Positions 26,959 through 35,017 of a stretch of DNA of 64,000 nt are shown one piece after another. The first letter of the stretch is position 1; every line of letters begins with the position of its first letter. A model generated the notes under the pieces. The model was not told the DNA's origin and did no database searches. It was given only the letters and a program-made list of their open reading frames with translations. Made by a program: the position numbers and the translations under genes. The DNA lies in the NCBI GenBank assembly GCA_036824005.1, contig DAITBA010000001.1, positions 248,001 through 312,000 on the forward strand, in the 5' to 3' direction. This DNA is from DAITBA01 sp036824005 (GTDB lineage Bacteria > Pseudomonadota > Gammaproteobacteria > Burkholderiales > Rhodocyclaceae).

Positions 26959-27587
26959 GTCGTCGCCTCGAACTCGGCGCCGCAGCGCGGACAGCGTACG
27001 ACGCCGCGGCGGCCCGCCGGCAGCCGGAGTTTGCCGCGACAGCGGGGACAGTCGATCACGACGCGCTGCGTCTCCTGTTCATGCCAGCGGACATTTCCAC
27101 CGGTATCCCGCGCATCGAACGTGACACGCTCCGTGGGAAACGCCTCCGGGTGCTGCGCCCGCGCCTGAAGATACCAGTGCAGCGCCGCCGGATTGGCGGC
27201 GGAGTGAACATTGACCAGCAGCGGATCGAACGTCATGAGGCGGATCAGCCGCTGCACGAAGAGATCCATCCCTTCGCTCGCCAACCATCGAGTGCCAAGG
27301 CACACCAGCCCCGACGGATAGACGTTTGGATGATGGATCGGCGTCAGAAAACTGGCGCTGGGCGGCAAGAACGGATAGCGCTCGCCGAACAGGATTGACA
27401 CCCGGCTCGCTTCCCGACGGGCAGACGGATAAGCAGGCGATGCGGCGGTGGCGTAGCGCAGTTCCAGCTCGCAGCGGGGGTAAGCCGCTGTCGGCTCGGA
27501 GATGATCACGATCCGCCCCTGCGACCCCTGCGCCAGCGAGCGTATGCGCTCCCGGTCGGCCGCCAGCCGCAGCGCGAATGCGTCCAC
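26955..27587 (-). CDS. E2-like ubiquitin-conjugating enzyme with C-terminal zinc ribbon
   Basis: About 210 residues from GTG 27587. The UBC-like core is strikingly canonical: ERYPFLPPSASFLTPIHHPN, then YPSGLVCLG, with the HPN tripeptide at ~86-88 and the catalytic cysteine ~Cys96, followed by helices resembling the end of eukaryotic E2s (LLVNVHSAANPAA). Residues ~180-202 form a zinc ribbon (CPRC...CPRC). It would carry the ubiquitin-like protein as a thioester. The start is uncertain: 27587 lies just after the Ubl stop, and a GTG at 27665 would overlap the Ubl gene but encodes an unconvincing N-terminus. It overlaps the JAB gene. Confidence 0.88.
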   Translation of the reverse strand: MDAFALRLAADRERIRSLAQGSQGRIVIISEPTAAYPRCELELRYATAASPAYPSARREASRVSILFGERYPFLPPSASFLTPIHHPNVYPSGLVCLGTRWLASEGMDLFVQRLIRLMTFDPLLVNVHSAANPAALHWYLQARAQHPEAFPTERVTFDARDTGGNVRWHEQETQRVVIDCPRCRGKLRLPAGRRGVVRCPRCGAEFEATT

Positions 27588-27609
27588 GCGATCGGTGCGC
27601 CGCTTTCCG

Positions 27610-27864
27610 TCAGCCGGCCACGAGCACCGGCTGCACCTCCAGCACGTCGCCCTCGCGCACCGCACCCTCCCTGAGCAGATCGCGCGGCGCCAGCACCTTG
27701 CCGGTCGTGGTATTGACCAGCGTGTAGTCGGTGTCGGCGGGCAGCGCCCAGTTGTCCACGGCGCCCTGGATCACCTCGGCGCCAGTGCTGCTCGCGTCGA
27801 CGGTAATCTCCGCGCGACGCGTCTGATCCGCGGTGCGCACGGTCAACCGCAAGTCATTTGCCAT
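27610..27864 (-). CDS. Ubiquitin-like protein (YukD-like beta-grasp)
   Basis: 84 residues. The alternation LRLTVRTADQTRRAEITVD, then a helix (TGAEVIQGAVDNWAL), then DYTLVNTTTGKVL and EGDVLEVQP follows the beta-grasp fold and resembles YukD-like ubiquitin relatives. It ends in VLVAG, so the C-terminal glycine is already exposed and no tail needs removing. It is likely adenylated by the adjacent E1 and passed to the E2. The start at 27864 overlaps the E1 end by 11 nt and follows GGAGGAGG. Confidence 0.85.
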   Translation of the reverse strand: MANDLRLTVRTADQTRRAEITVDASSTGAEVIQGAVDNWALPADTDYTLVNTTTGKVLAPRDLLREGAVREGDVLEVQPVLVAG

Positions 27865-28987
27865 ATTCGTCCTCCTCCAGATCAATACAAACGAGTCGGT
27901 CGCCGGCGTTCGCCAGCAGATACTTCACGGGCGGCGGGCGCTCACCGAAACTTTCCTTCAACTCCGCCGCGGTGAAACGCTCGCGGATATCGACCCGCAT
28001 GGAACGCTCGGCGCAGGATTCGCAGCAGGTGATGCGCTCGTCGAAGTCCCGGGCGCGCCGCAGCCGCACCGATTCCGCATCCCGCTCGCTGCCGCAGCGC
28101 ACGCAGCGGCAGCCGACGATGACCGGATCGGACAGGCGTACGACCACGTTCTCGTCCTCACCGGGCGTGGCGCCGGAGAGCGCGCTCGCCCAGGCATCCC
28201 GGGCGCGGATGCGTGTCGGGCGTGCGGCGAAGTTGGAGCATCCAGGGCAGTCCGGGCGCCGCGCCAGCAGGCAGCGGCTGCTCGCGCCGTTGCGGCTATC
28301 ACAGAAGACGCGAAACGCCCCGTCCGACTGCGCGTCGCCGAGTCGCAGGGCGAGGGAGGCGGCGAAGGCGCCGGCCAGGCTGGCGGTGATGGCCGTCGTC
28401 GGCACTTTCCGCTCCTGCCAGGCCGCCTTCCTCAGACCGCCGCAGGAATAGTGCTCGGCCATGCGCTGATAGGCAGACTCGGGCAGGTGGCATTCGTAGC
28501 AGGCCACCTCGGTCTGCGACAGGGGGAACAGTTCCACCGAAGCGTGGCGGCTGTCGATGGCAGCGTTGATCAGATCCACGCCGACGATCAGGCACATCTG
28601 ATTCAGCCGCAGCCGCGCTTCGAAGTTGTCCACGCAGCAGATGACGCAGTCGTAGCCCGCAAGCCGGCCGAGGCTCAGGGTGTCCCAGAAGTCACCGACG
28701 ATGGCGGCCACACGAACGTTCGGGTCCACCTGCGCCGCACGCTGGGCCACGCTGCGCGCCTTGTCCCGTCCGATGTCATCTTCACGCAGGAAGATGCCGC
28801 GCGTCAGATTGTGCGCCTCGACGCGATCGAAATCGAAGACGTCGATGTGTCCGGCGCCGAGCAGGACGAGGTTCTTCAACACCTCGTTGCCGGTCGCGCC
28901 AGCGCCGACGACGGCGATGTTCGCCGCCTGGACCTGCTCCTGGGAGAACCAGTCGATCAGACTGTGACGCAAATAGCGTTCGAGCAT
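27854..28987 (-). CDS. E1-like ThiF/MoeB-family activating enzyme
   Basis: 377 residues. The adenylation core has GAGATGNEVL (28-37), the arginine in NLTRG (R63), the lysine in GRDKAR (K76) and CCVDNFEARLRLNQ with Asp120. Two CxxC pairs (163/166 and 247/250) match the structural zinc site of MoeB. A further Cys-rich segment (C293, C295, C298 and C321, C322, C325) forms an extra C-terminal zinc-ribbon-like region. Cys182 (YSCGG) in the crossover-loop region is a candidate thioester cysteine, unproven. It activates the adjacent ubiquitin-like protein and lies 25 nt after the membrane-anchored zinc protein gene. Confidence 0.9.
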   Translation of the reverse strand: MLERYLRHSLIDWFSQEQVQAANIAVVGAGATGNEVLKNLVLLGAGHIDVFDFDRVEAHNLTRGIFLREDDIGRDKARSVAQRAAQVDPNVRVAAIVGDFWDTLSLGRLAGYDCVICCVDNFEARLRLNQMCLIVGVDLINAAIDSRHASVELFPLSQTEVACYECHLPESAYQRMAEHYSCGGLRKAAWQERKVPTTAITASLAGAFAASLALRLGDAQSDGAFRVFCDSRNGASSRCLLARRPDCPGCSNFAARPTRIRARDAWASALSGATPGEDENVVVRLSDPVIVGCRCVRCGSERDAESVRLRRARDFDERITCCESCAERSMRVDIRERFTAAELKESFGERPPPVKYLLANAGDRLVCIDLEEDEYGK

Positions 28988-29012
28988 GCTTCGAGTACTG
29001 CGTGGAATCGAT

Positions 29013-29396
29013 TCAGTTGCCGATCACGCGCGCCGGCGCAAGGTCGCTGCTGCCGCACGCCGCACAACAACCGTCGTTGTCCTTGTTAAGCGCTGCCACG
29101 CTCTCCGCGTGATAGAAGACAAGACACTCGCCGCAGCGATAGAGTTCGCGCGAGGCGTCGATGGGCGCGCTCGACAGCGCGTCACGCATGCCCGCCAACT
29201 CCTCCCGGCGCACCAGGTGCACAAGCCCTTCCTGCCCCGACGCAGACTTGCCGCGCCTGGGGGCGTGCCCCCAGCCACGTCGACGGGGCCGATAGGTGTG
29301 GCCGCTGCCAGGTCGTTGCAGTTGGCCAAACATCAATGCCCACGCGGCCCACCCGGCGAAGAGCGCGAAAAGGAAAAGAAGAATCAAGCGCGGCAT
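29013..29396 (-). CDS. Membrane-anchored small zinc protein, first gene of the Ubl operon
   Basis: 127 residues. An N-terminal hydrophobic helix (~3-23) is followed by a basic, glycine-rich linker and a C-terminal metal-binding region with Cys88, Cys91, His96, Cys110, Cys111 and Cys114 (RCGEC ... CCAACG). This could be a zinc ribbon or a treble-clef/RING-like finger; the spacing between the cysteine pairs is short for a full RING. By operon position it may act as an E3-like adaptor or tether the pathway to the membrane. That is inference. Confidence 0.7.
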   Translation of the reverse strand: MPRLILLFLFALFAGWAAWALMFGQLQRPGSGHTYRPRRRGWGHAPRRGKSASGQEGLVHLVRREELAGMRDALSSAPIDASRELYRCGECLVFYHAESVAALNKDNDGCCAACGSSDLAPARVIGN

Positions 29397-29583
29397 TTGA
29401 CCCTCACACTACGCCAGGCATCGAATCCTGGTCAACGCACCGCACCGGCAATAGGTTGAGCGCGCGTGCAACGCATAGCCGTGGCCCGGGCACCTTGTCG
29501 CGTCACAGCCATGCGCATATAGTTCCCCAACGGACGCCGGCGCAGCGGCGCCGATAAGACATCTCCTGCCGGGGAAGCAAATC

Positions 29584-30723
29584 ATGTCAATGAAGATTCG
29601 TGCTGCCGTGCTCGATGCAATGGGTCGCCCGCGTCCTTACTCGCAGTCTCGGCCGGTAACGGTCGAAACCGTCGAACTCGATGATCCCGGCCCCGGCGAG
29701 GTGCTGGTAAGGATCGCCGCCGCCGGCCTATGCCACTCCGATTTGTCCATCGTCAACGGCGACCGCCCGAGACCGATGCCCATGGTGCTCGGCCACGAAG
29801 CGGCCGGCATAGTGGAGGAAGTGGGGTCGGGCGTGACGGATCTCCAGCGCGGCGATCACGTTGCGCTGGTGTTCGTACCGAGCTGCGGGCATTGCATCCC
29901 GTGCATGGAAGGGCGGCCGGCGTTGTGCGAGCCCGGCGCCCAGGCCAACACCGCCGGCACGCTGGTCGGTGGCCATCGCCGTCTGCATCGGCCGGACGGC
30001 ACGCCGCTCAATCACCAGGTCGGCGTGTCCTGCTTTGCCGAGTATGCTGTCGTCGCCCGCGGCACGCTGGTCAGGATAGACCCGGATCTGCCGCTGGATG
30101 TGGCCGCGCTGTTCGGTTGCGCGGTGCTCACCGGCGTCGGCGCCGTCATCAACTGCGGCCGGGTGGCGCTGGGCAGCACCGTCGCCGTTGTCGGCCTAGG
30201 CGGCGTCGGCCTGTCGGCACTGCTCGGCGCCCATGCCTGCGGCGCGCGGGAGATCGTCGCCATCGACAATTTGGACGACAAGCTCGAGCTGGCGCGCGAC
30301 CTCGGTGCCACGCATGCCTTCAACGCCAACGATCCTGACTTGGTGGCTCGCGTGAAGGAGCTGACGCGCGGCGGCGTGGACTATGCATTCGAGATGGCAA
30401 GCTCGATCGACGCACTGGCCCATGCCTACAAGATTACCCGCCGTGGTGGCACCACGGTGACCGCCAGCCTGCCCAATCCGAACCATCACTTTCCGCTACC
30501 CGCCGTCAATCTGGTGGCGGAGGAACGCACGCTCAAGGGCAGCTACCTCGGATCGGCCGTGCCGGCCCGCGACATCCCGCACTACATCTCCCTCTACCAT
30601 GCCGGCCGTCTGCCGGTGGACAGACTGGTCAGCGGGCGCATGTCGCTGGAGGAGATCAATGGCGGCTTCGAACGACTCGCCACAGGCGAGGCGGTGCGAC
30701 AGGTGATCGTCTTTCCCGACTGA
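29584..30723 (+). CDS. Zinc-dependent alcohol dehydrogenase (MDR family)
   Basis: 379-residue medium-chain dehydrogenase. The catalytic zinc site is in GLCHSDLS and GHEAAGIVEEVG, the structural zinc cysteines in CGHCIPCMEGRPALC, and the NAD-binding loop in VVGLGGVGLSALLG. This is the class III/ADH group. The substrate is unknown. GGGGAAG lies before the ATG. It diverges from the Ubl operon across a 187-nt gap in which I see no confident promoter. Confidence 0.88.
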   Translation: MSMKIRAAVLDAMGRPRPYSQSRPVTVETVELDDPGPGEVLVRIAAAGLCHSDLSIVNGDRPRPMPMVLGHEAAGIVEEVGSGVTDLQRGDHVALVFVPSCGHCIPCMEGRPALCEPGAQANTAGTLVGGHRRLHRPDGTPLNHQVGVSCFAEYAVVARGTLVRIDPDLPLDVAALFGCAVLTGVGAVINCGRVALGSTVAVVGLGGVGLSALLGAHACGAREIVAIDNLDDKLELARDLGATHAFNANDPDLVARVKELTRGGVDYAFEMASSIDALAHAYKITRRGGTTVTASLPNPNHHFPLPAVNLVAEERTLKGSYLGSAVPARDIPHYISLYHAGRLPVDRLVSGRMSLEEINGGFERLATGEAVRQVIVFPD

Positions 30724-30788
30724 CCCGTTGCCGTGCCAGACCGGCGTTCGCGCACACCCGCTGCAGCGCGCCGGCCCGCGCGCCGCCC

Positions 30789-31526
30789 ATGACCGTGGTA
30801 ATTCCCGAAGCGCTGATCGACGCACTGCGTCACGCCAAGAGGTTGGCCGTCCTGACCGGCGCCGGCATCTCCGCCGAGAGTGGTGTGCCGACCTTTCGCG
30901 ACGCCCAGACGGGCCTGTGGGCACGCTACAGCCCGGAAGAGCTCGCCACGCCCGAGGCCTTCGCGCGCACGCCGAAGCTGGTCTGGGACTGGTATGCCTG
31001 GCGGCGCACCCTGGTCGCCAACGCCCGGCCCAATCTCGGCCATTTCGCGCTGACAAGCATGTCAGCGCGCTATGACCACTTCACGCTCGTGACGCAGAAC
31101 GTGGACGGCCTGCACCAGCGCGCCGGCAGCGCCAGCGTCATCGAGCTGCATGGCAACATCGCTCGCATCAAGTGCGCGCGCGGCTGCGGCATCGTGACGG
31201 ATTTCGCCCTGGAGGATACGCCGCCGCGCTGCCGCCATTGCGGCGCATACCTGCGGCCCGACGTCGTGTGGTTCGGTGAGATGTTGCCACCGGAGGCACT
31301 GGTGGCGGCAAACGACGCAGCACGACAATGCGACGTGTTCCTCAGTGTCGGCACCTCGGCCCTCGTGTATCCAGCCGCCGATTTGCCGCTGGTCGCCCTC
31401 GCCGATGGTGCGACACTCGTCGAGATCAACACGGCGAATACGCCCTTGAGCGCGCGGGCGAGCTTCGTGCTGCAGGGCCCGTCGGGTGCGGTGTTGCCTG
31501 CGCTGCTCGATGCTCTAGCAGCCTGA
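30789..31526 (+). CDS. cobB: Sirtuin NAD-dependent protein deacylase, class III (CobB/SIRT5-like)
   Basis: 245 residues. GAGISAESGVPTFRD binds NAD, TQNVDGLHQRAG and ELHGN carry the catalytic histidine, and two cysteine pairs (CARGC and CRHCG) hold zinc. The Y69-x-x-R72 motif (YAWR) is the class III signature, so activity on succinyl- or malonyl-lysine is likely besides acetyl-lysine. It follows the ADH gene by 65 nt and precedes the DUF2007 gene by 29 nt. Confidence 0.9.
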   Translation: MTVVIPEALIDALRHAKRLAVLTGAGISAESGVPTFRDAQTGLWARYSPEELATPEAFARTPKLVWDWYAWRRTLVANARPNLGHFALTSMSARYDHFTLVTQNVDGLHQRAGSASVIELHGNIARIKCARGCGIVTDFALEDTPPRCRHCGAYLRPDVVWFGEMLPPEALVAANDAARQCDVFLSVGTSALVYPAADLPLVALADGATLVEINTANTPLSARASFVLQGPSGAVLPALLDALAA

Positions 31527-31555
31527 CCTGCGACGAAGAACTCGTCCGCGCAGTC

Positions 31556-31861
31556 ATGCGACTTGCCTATGTAGCCTCGAATCTGCCTGACGCACAGCTT
31601 ATCGCCGACCTGTTGCGCGCGGCCGGCGTAGACACGCGCGTCTTCAACCAGAACGCCCAGAGCGTGGCTGGAGAAATTCCGCCGGCGGCAGCTGGCCCGC
31701 AGGTGTGGGTGATGGACGATGCCGAGCTGCAGCGCGCCCGCGAGTTGATAGTCGAGTTCCAGAGCCAACCGGCGCCGGACAGTCGCCGCTGCCCGCGCTG
31801 CGACGAAGACAATCCGACGACCTTCCTCAGCTGTTGGTACTGTGGCGCAACGCTGCCTTGA
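31556..31861 (+). CDS. DUF2007-like protein with zinc ribbon
   Basis: 101 residues. The N-terminal ~65 residues match the DUF2007 putative signal-transducing domain (LPDAQLIADLLRAAGVDTRV, VWVMDDAELQRARELI). A zinc ribbon follows (CPRC...CWYCG, ~78-97). No function is established. ATG 31556 is preferred because the frame upstream only shadows cobB. Confidence 0.75.
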   Translation: MRLAYVASNLPDAQLIADLLRAAGVDTRVFNQNAQSVAGEIPPAAAGPQVWVMDDAELQRARELIVEFQSQPAPDSRRCPRCDEDNPTTFLSCWYCGATLP

Positions 31862-31945
31862 TCAGCGTGTCAGGAATCGCTCGGTATACCTGATGCGCAC
31901 GCGTGCGCGGTGCCGGTCGTACGTTCGACGCGTGCGTGCCTCAAT

Positions 31946-33808
31946 CTACACGGTGGTGTCGAATTCGGAAATGCGGATGCCGTTTTCCGGCCCGAGCACG
32001 GTCGAATCGGGATCGTATTTGAATGCGAGCACCGTCGCTTCTGAGTCGAAGGGGACGGCACACGCGTCTTCCTCTGTCGAGCCGCCACTGGCTAACGGTT
32101 CCGGCGCGACGGGCGTTGAATCGGGGAGGCTGTCGAGCGTGACGGGACCCTTGGCGAGAATAAAGGACATCATTTGGGCGTCGACCGGTCGCCCGAACAA
32201 GTAGCCTTGCAGTTCATTGCAGCCGAGGGAAAGCAGCGCATGGGCCTGCTCCTTGGTTTCGACTCCTTCGGCGATGGTCTTAACGCCCAGTGTGTGCGCA
32301 AGATTGACGATAGCCCTGGTGATCTCGAGGTCTCCGGCCTTCGAGCCCAGATGTTTCACGAACGAGCGATCCACCTTCAACGCATCCAGCGGCAACTGCC
32401 GCAAGTAGCTGAAAGACGAGTATCCCGTTCCGAAGTCGTCGATGGCCACCGTTGCGCCAAGATTCCGGATGTATTCCAGAGTGTTGCGCGCGGCGTTCAT
32501 GCTCTTCATGAACAGATTCTCGGTCACTTCCAGCTGCAGATACTTCGGGTCTATGCCGGTTATCTTAATGGCACTGACCACCGCCGCGAGAAGCTGATCG
32601 TCCCGGAACTGCAACGCGGACACGTTGACCGCAACCTGCACCGGAGGTAGGCCGGCATCCTGCCAGGCGCGCTGTTGCCGACATGCTTCCAAGAGCACCC
32701 ACTCCCCGATCTTGGCGATCAGGCCCGTTTCCTCGGCGATGGGAATGAAGTTCGACGGCGCCACCATGCCGTGCAGCGGACTGCACCAGCGCACCAGCGC
32801 CTCGACGCCGGTGACGCGAAAACTTCCCGCGTCGACTTTCGGCTGGTAATGCAGGACGAACTGATGCTCCTCGAGCGCCTTGCGCAAGCCGTTTTCGAGG
32901 GAAAGCCGGCGAACCGCGGCGACGCTCATCTCCTGCGAGAAGAACTGGTAGCCGTCCTTGCCCTTCGCCTTGGCCCGATACAGGGCCATGTCAGCGTGCT
33001 TCAGGAGCACTTCGGCGTTCTGTCCGTCACCGGGACAGCAGGCGATGCCGATGCTGATCTGGGCCTGCACCTTCCGGCCGGCCAGTACGAAGGGTTTGCG
33101 GAAGGCATTGATCAGCCGCTCGGCAACCACGGCAAGCGCGTTCGCCTCGGACACATCGCGCAGGAGCAGCACGAACTCGTCGCCTCCGACCCGCGCCACG
33201 CTGTCACTGCCGTCACGGTTGACCGCCACATCGTCCTCCCTGCGCAGACAGGCACTCAGGCGACCCGCCGCCTGCATGAGCAGTTCATCGCCAACGCTGT
33301 GGCCAAAGGTATCGTTGATGCGCTTGAAATCGTCGAGGTCGAGGAACATCACCCCTACGTGCGAGTCGCGACGCACGGCGCTGGCAATGGCCTTTTCTAG
33401 TTCGTTCTTCAGATGACTGCGATTGGGCAGTTTCGTCAGGTCGTCAAACTGGGCATTGCGCAGAGCCTGCTGCTCGAGGGCCCGGCGCTGCTTCTTGGCC
33501 TCTTCGAGTTGCGCCTGTGCGGCCTGCAGTTCCTGCGTGTGGCGACGCGTGGCGGCGTCCAGGGATGAGCGCGACTCCTCCAGTTCTCGCGCCACGGCCT
33601 CGGCAGAATCCCGCTGGGCGCTGAGTTGCTCCACGGCAGCGCGCAGACGACCCACGAGGTGTACGACCAAGACGCCGGCAGCGGCCAGCAGCGATACGAA
33701 CAGCATTGCTTCACTGTAGTCAGGGCGTATGACGGCAGCGGCCACGCCTGTCAGCACGACCGCTGACAAGGCGAATGCCAGGATTCTGGTTGGAGACCGC
33801 TTCATCAT
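31946..33808 (-). CDS. GGDEF-EAL cyclic-di-GMP signalling protein
   Basis: About 620 residues. Two N-terminal membrane helices are followed by a coiled coil (~60-120, QELQAAQAQLEEAKKQRRAL), a GGDEF domain (RVGGDEF intact) and an EAL domain (VEALVRW, DDFGTGYSS, EGVE intact), then a disordered tail. Both catalytic signatures are present, so it could make, degrade or do both to c-di-GMP. No sensory domain is seen outside the membrane part. AAGGA precedes the ATG at 33808; 33805 is possible. c-di-GMP control of the Pel cluster 30 kb away is plausible but not shown. Confidence 0.92.
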   Translation of the reverse strand: MMKRSPTRILAFALSAVVLTGVAAAVIRPDYSEAMLFVSLLAAAGVLVVHLVGRLRAAVEQLSAQRDSAEAVARELEESRSSLDAATRRHTQELQAAQAQLEEAKKQRRALEQQALRNAQFDDLTKLPNRSHLKNELEKAIASAVRRDSHVGVMFLDLDDFKRINDTFGHSVGDELLMQAAGRLSACLRREDDVAVNRDGSDSVARVGGDEFVLLLRDVSEANALAVVAERLINAFRKPFVLAGRKVQAQISIGIACCPGDGQNAEVLLKHADMALYRAKAKGKDGYQFFSQEMSVAAVRRLSLENGLRKALEEHQFVLHYQPKVDAGSFRVTGVEALVRWCSPLHGMVAPSNFIPIAEETGLIAKIGEWVLLEACRQQRAWQDAGLPPVQVAVNVSALQFRDDQLLAAVVSAIKITGIDPKYLQLEVTENLFMKSMNAARNTLEYIRNLGATVAIDDFGTGYSSFSYLRQLPLDALKVDRSFVKHLGSKAGDLEITRAIVNLAHTLGVKTIAEGVETKEQAHALLSLGCNELQGYLFGRPVDAQMMSFILAKGPVTLDSLPDSTPVAPEPLASGGSTEEDACAVPFDSEATVLAFKYDPDSTVLGPENGIRISEFDTTV

Positions 33809-34083
33809 GCATTCCTTCGCGCCGTCGGCGCGCACGTCGCACGCAGGCAGTACGGCCGGGGGGGGTCATCCGGCCGTGTTCTGCGGAGCGTATCGGCGCC
33901 GTCGCGGCGCCACATCTCCCCGTTTAACGTGCTGAACTGCTAGTTCTTTAGCATCTCCGGTGGGACGACTGTGCGGGTTTCCTCGTATCGGCAAAATCAA
34001 GCTGCCCCCCGGGCCCCCAAGGGCGCGGCGGAACCTTCTCGGCATACCCCGAAACCAAGCGTTGGTGCGGTGCGGACGACCGC

Positions 34084-34710
34084 GTGGCATTTGTTGCCGG
34101 GCGCGCCGGCGCCGCCGGCATATCGTCGCGGTGTGTACTGACACCGGCCCAGACCGACGGACCGTACTTCGTCGACGAGCGTCTAAACCGCGCCGACATT
34201 CGCGCGGATCCGGCGGACGGCTCGCCACGCGCGGGCGTCCCGTTGACGCTGACGCTGCGCATCGCGGCGCTCGACGGCACCGGCTGCACGCCCCTGTCGG
34301 GCGCCATGGTCGACATCTGGCATTTCGATGCCGATGGCATCTATTCCGATGTTGTCGACGGCCCTTCCGACACTCGGGGAAGCAAGTTCCTTCGCGGTTA
34401 TCAGATCGCCGACACCGAAGGTGCAGTCCGCTTCACCACCATCTATCCGGGCTGGTAATTTAGTCGGGCGGTACACATACACCTCAAGGTGCGCGCTGGC
34501 GGCCGCGCGGGCAGGCAGTACGAACTCACGTCCCCGCTCTACTTCGACGAAGCAGTCACCGAAAGCGTGTATGCGCGCCGAGGCGCGGGCTGGCCGAGGA
34601 ACGCGAGTGACGGAATGTTCCGTCGCGGCGGCAGCCAACTTGTACTCACGCCCGTCGCCGCCGATGCGGGATATCGCGCGGTGTTCGACGTGGCGCTCCA
34701 TCTGGCATAA
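34084..34710 (+). pseudogene. Intradiol-dioxygenase-like protein, interrupted by a stop codon
   Basis: The frame reads CVLTPAQTDGPYFVDERLNR, then VPLTLTLRI, MVDIWHFDADGIYSDV and FTTIYPGW, then TAA at 34456-34458, and continues in the same frame through RAVHIHLKVRAGG to TAA at 34708-34710. Relatives have a tyrosine immediately after YPGW, so one base change (TAT or TAC to TAA) explains the break. The HIH iron-ligand motif lies after the stop, so the shortened product cannot be an active dioxygenase. No signal peptide or good start is seen upstream. The 275 nt before it (33809-34083) hold nothing I recognise. Confidence 0.75.
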
Positions 34711-34932
34711 GTGGCCCAGCAGCGCATCTGTGCGGAGCCTGCGCGGGACGAGCATGCCGGAGCCGTATCGCTGTTGGTCTCCTGCCAACCGCGGTGCGGT
34801 GTCATGTTTGCACGGCCCCAACACTCCTTAGTGTCGCGTCCGCATCTGGCGCGGGCGCCGGTGGCTCGCGCCGCCGCTTTTCATACTTATATTCAGTGTC
34901 TTACACATCATTGCCGGCCCCGTCTGCGGACC

Positions 34933-34948
34933 TGGCACGCCGCCTGCT
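34933..34948 (+). promoter_or_regulatory. Putative sigma-54 (-24/-12) promoter of the GG-peptide genes
   Basis: TGGCACG, four bases, then CTGCT: the GG and GC dinucleotides are ten bases apart and only one core base differs from TGGCACG-N4-TTGC. It lies about 70 nt before the first peptide gene. RpoN promoters need an enhancer-binding protein; none is encoded nearby. The remainder of 34711-35017 shows no other feature. Confidence 0.55.
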
Positions 34949-35017
34949 AACTAGTCATCGAGCGCAACGAAATGCCTCAACCACACCAACCAACTTTTAC
35001 TTTTTAGGAGAACGACC

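Noticed and set aside
31862..31945. Terminator between the DUF2007 and GGDEF-EAL genes
   Set aside because: A GCGCACGCGTGCGC palindrome is present but has no T-run and no extended stem.
33866..33892. Hairpin CGGCCG...CGGCCG near the GGDEF-EAL start
   Set aside because: Short stem with a G-run loop in an uncharacterised gap; no reason to assign a function.
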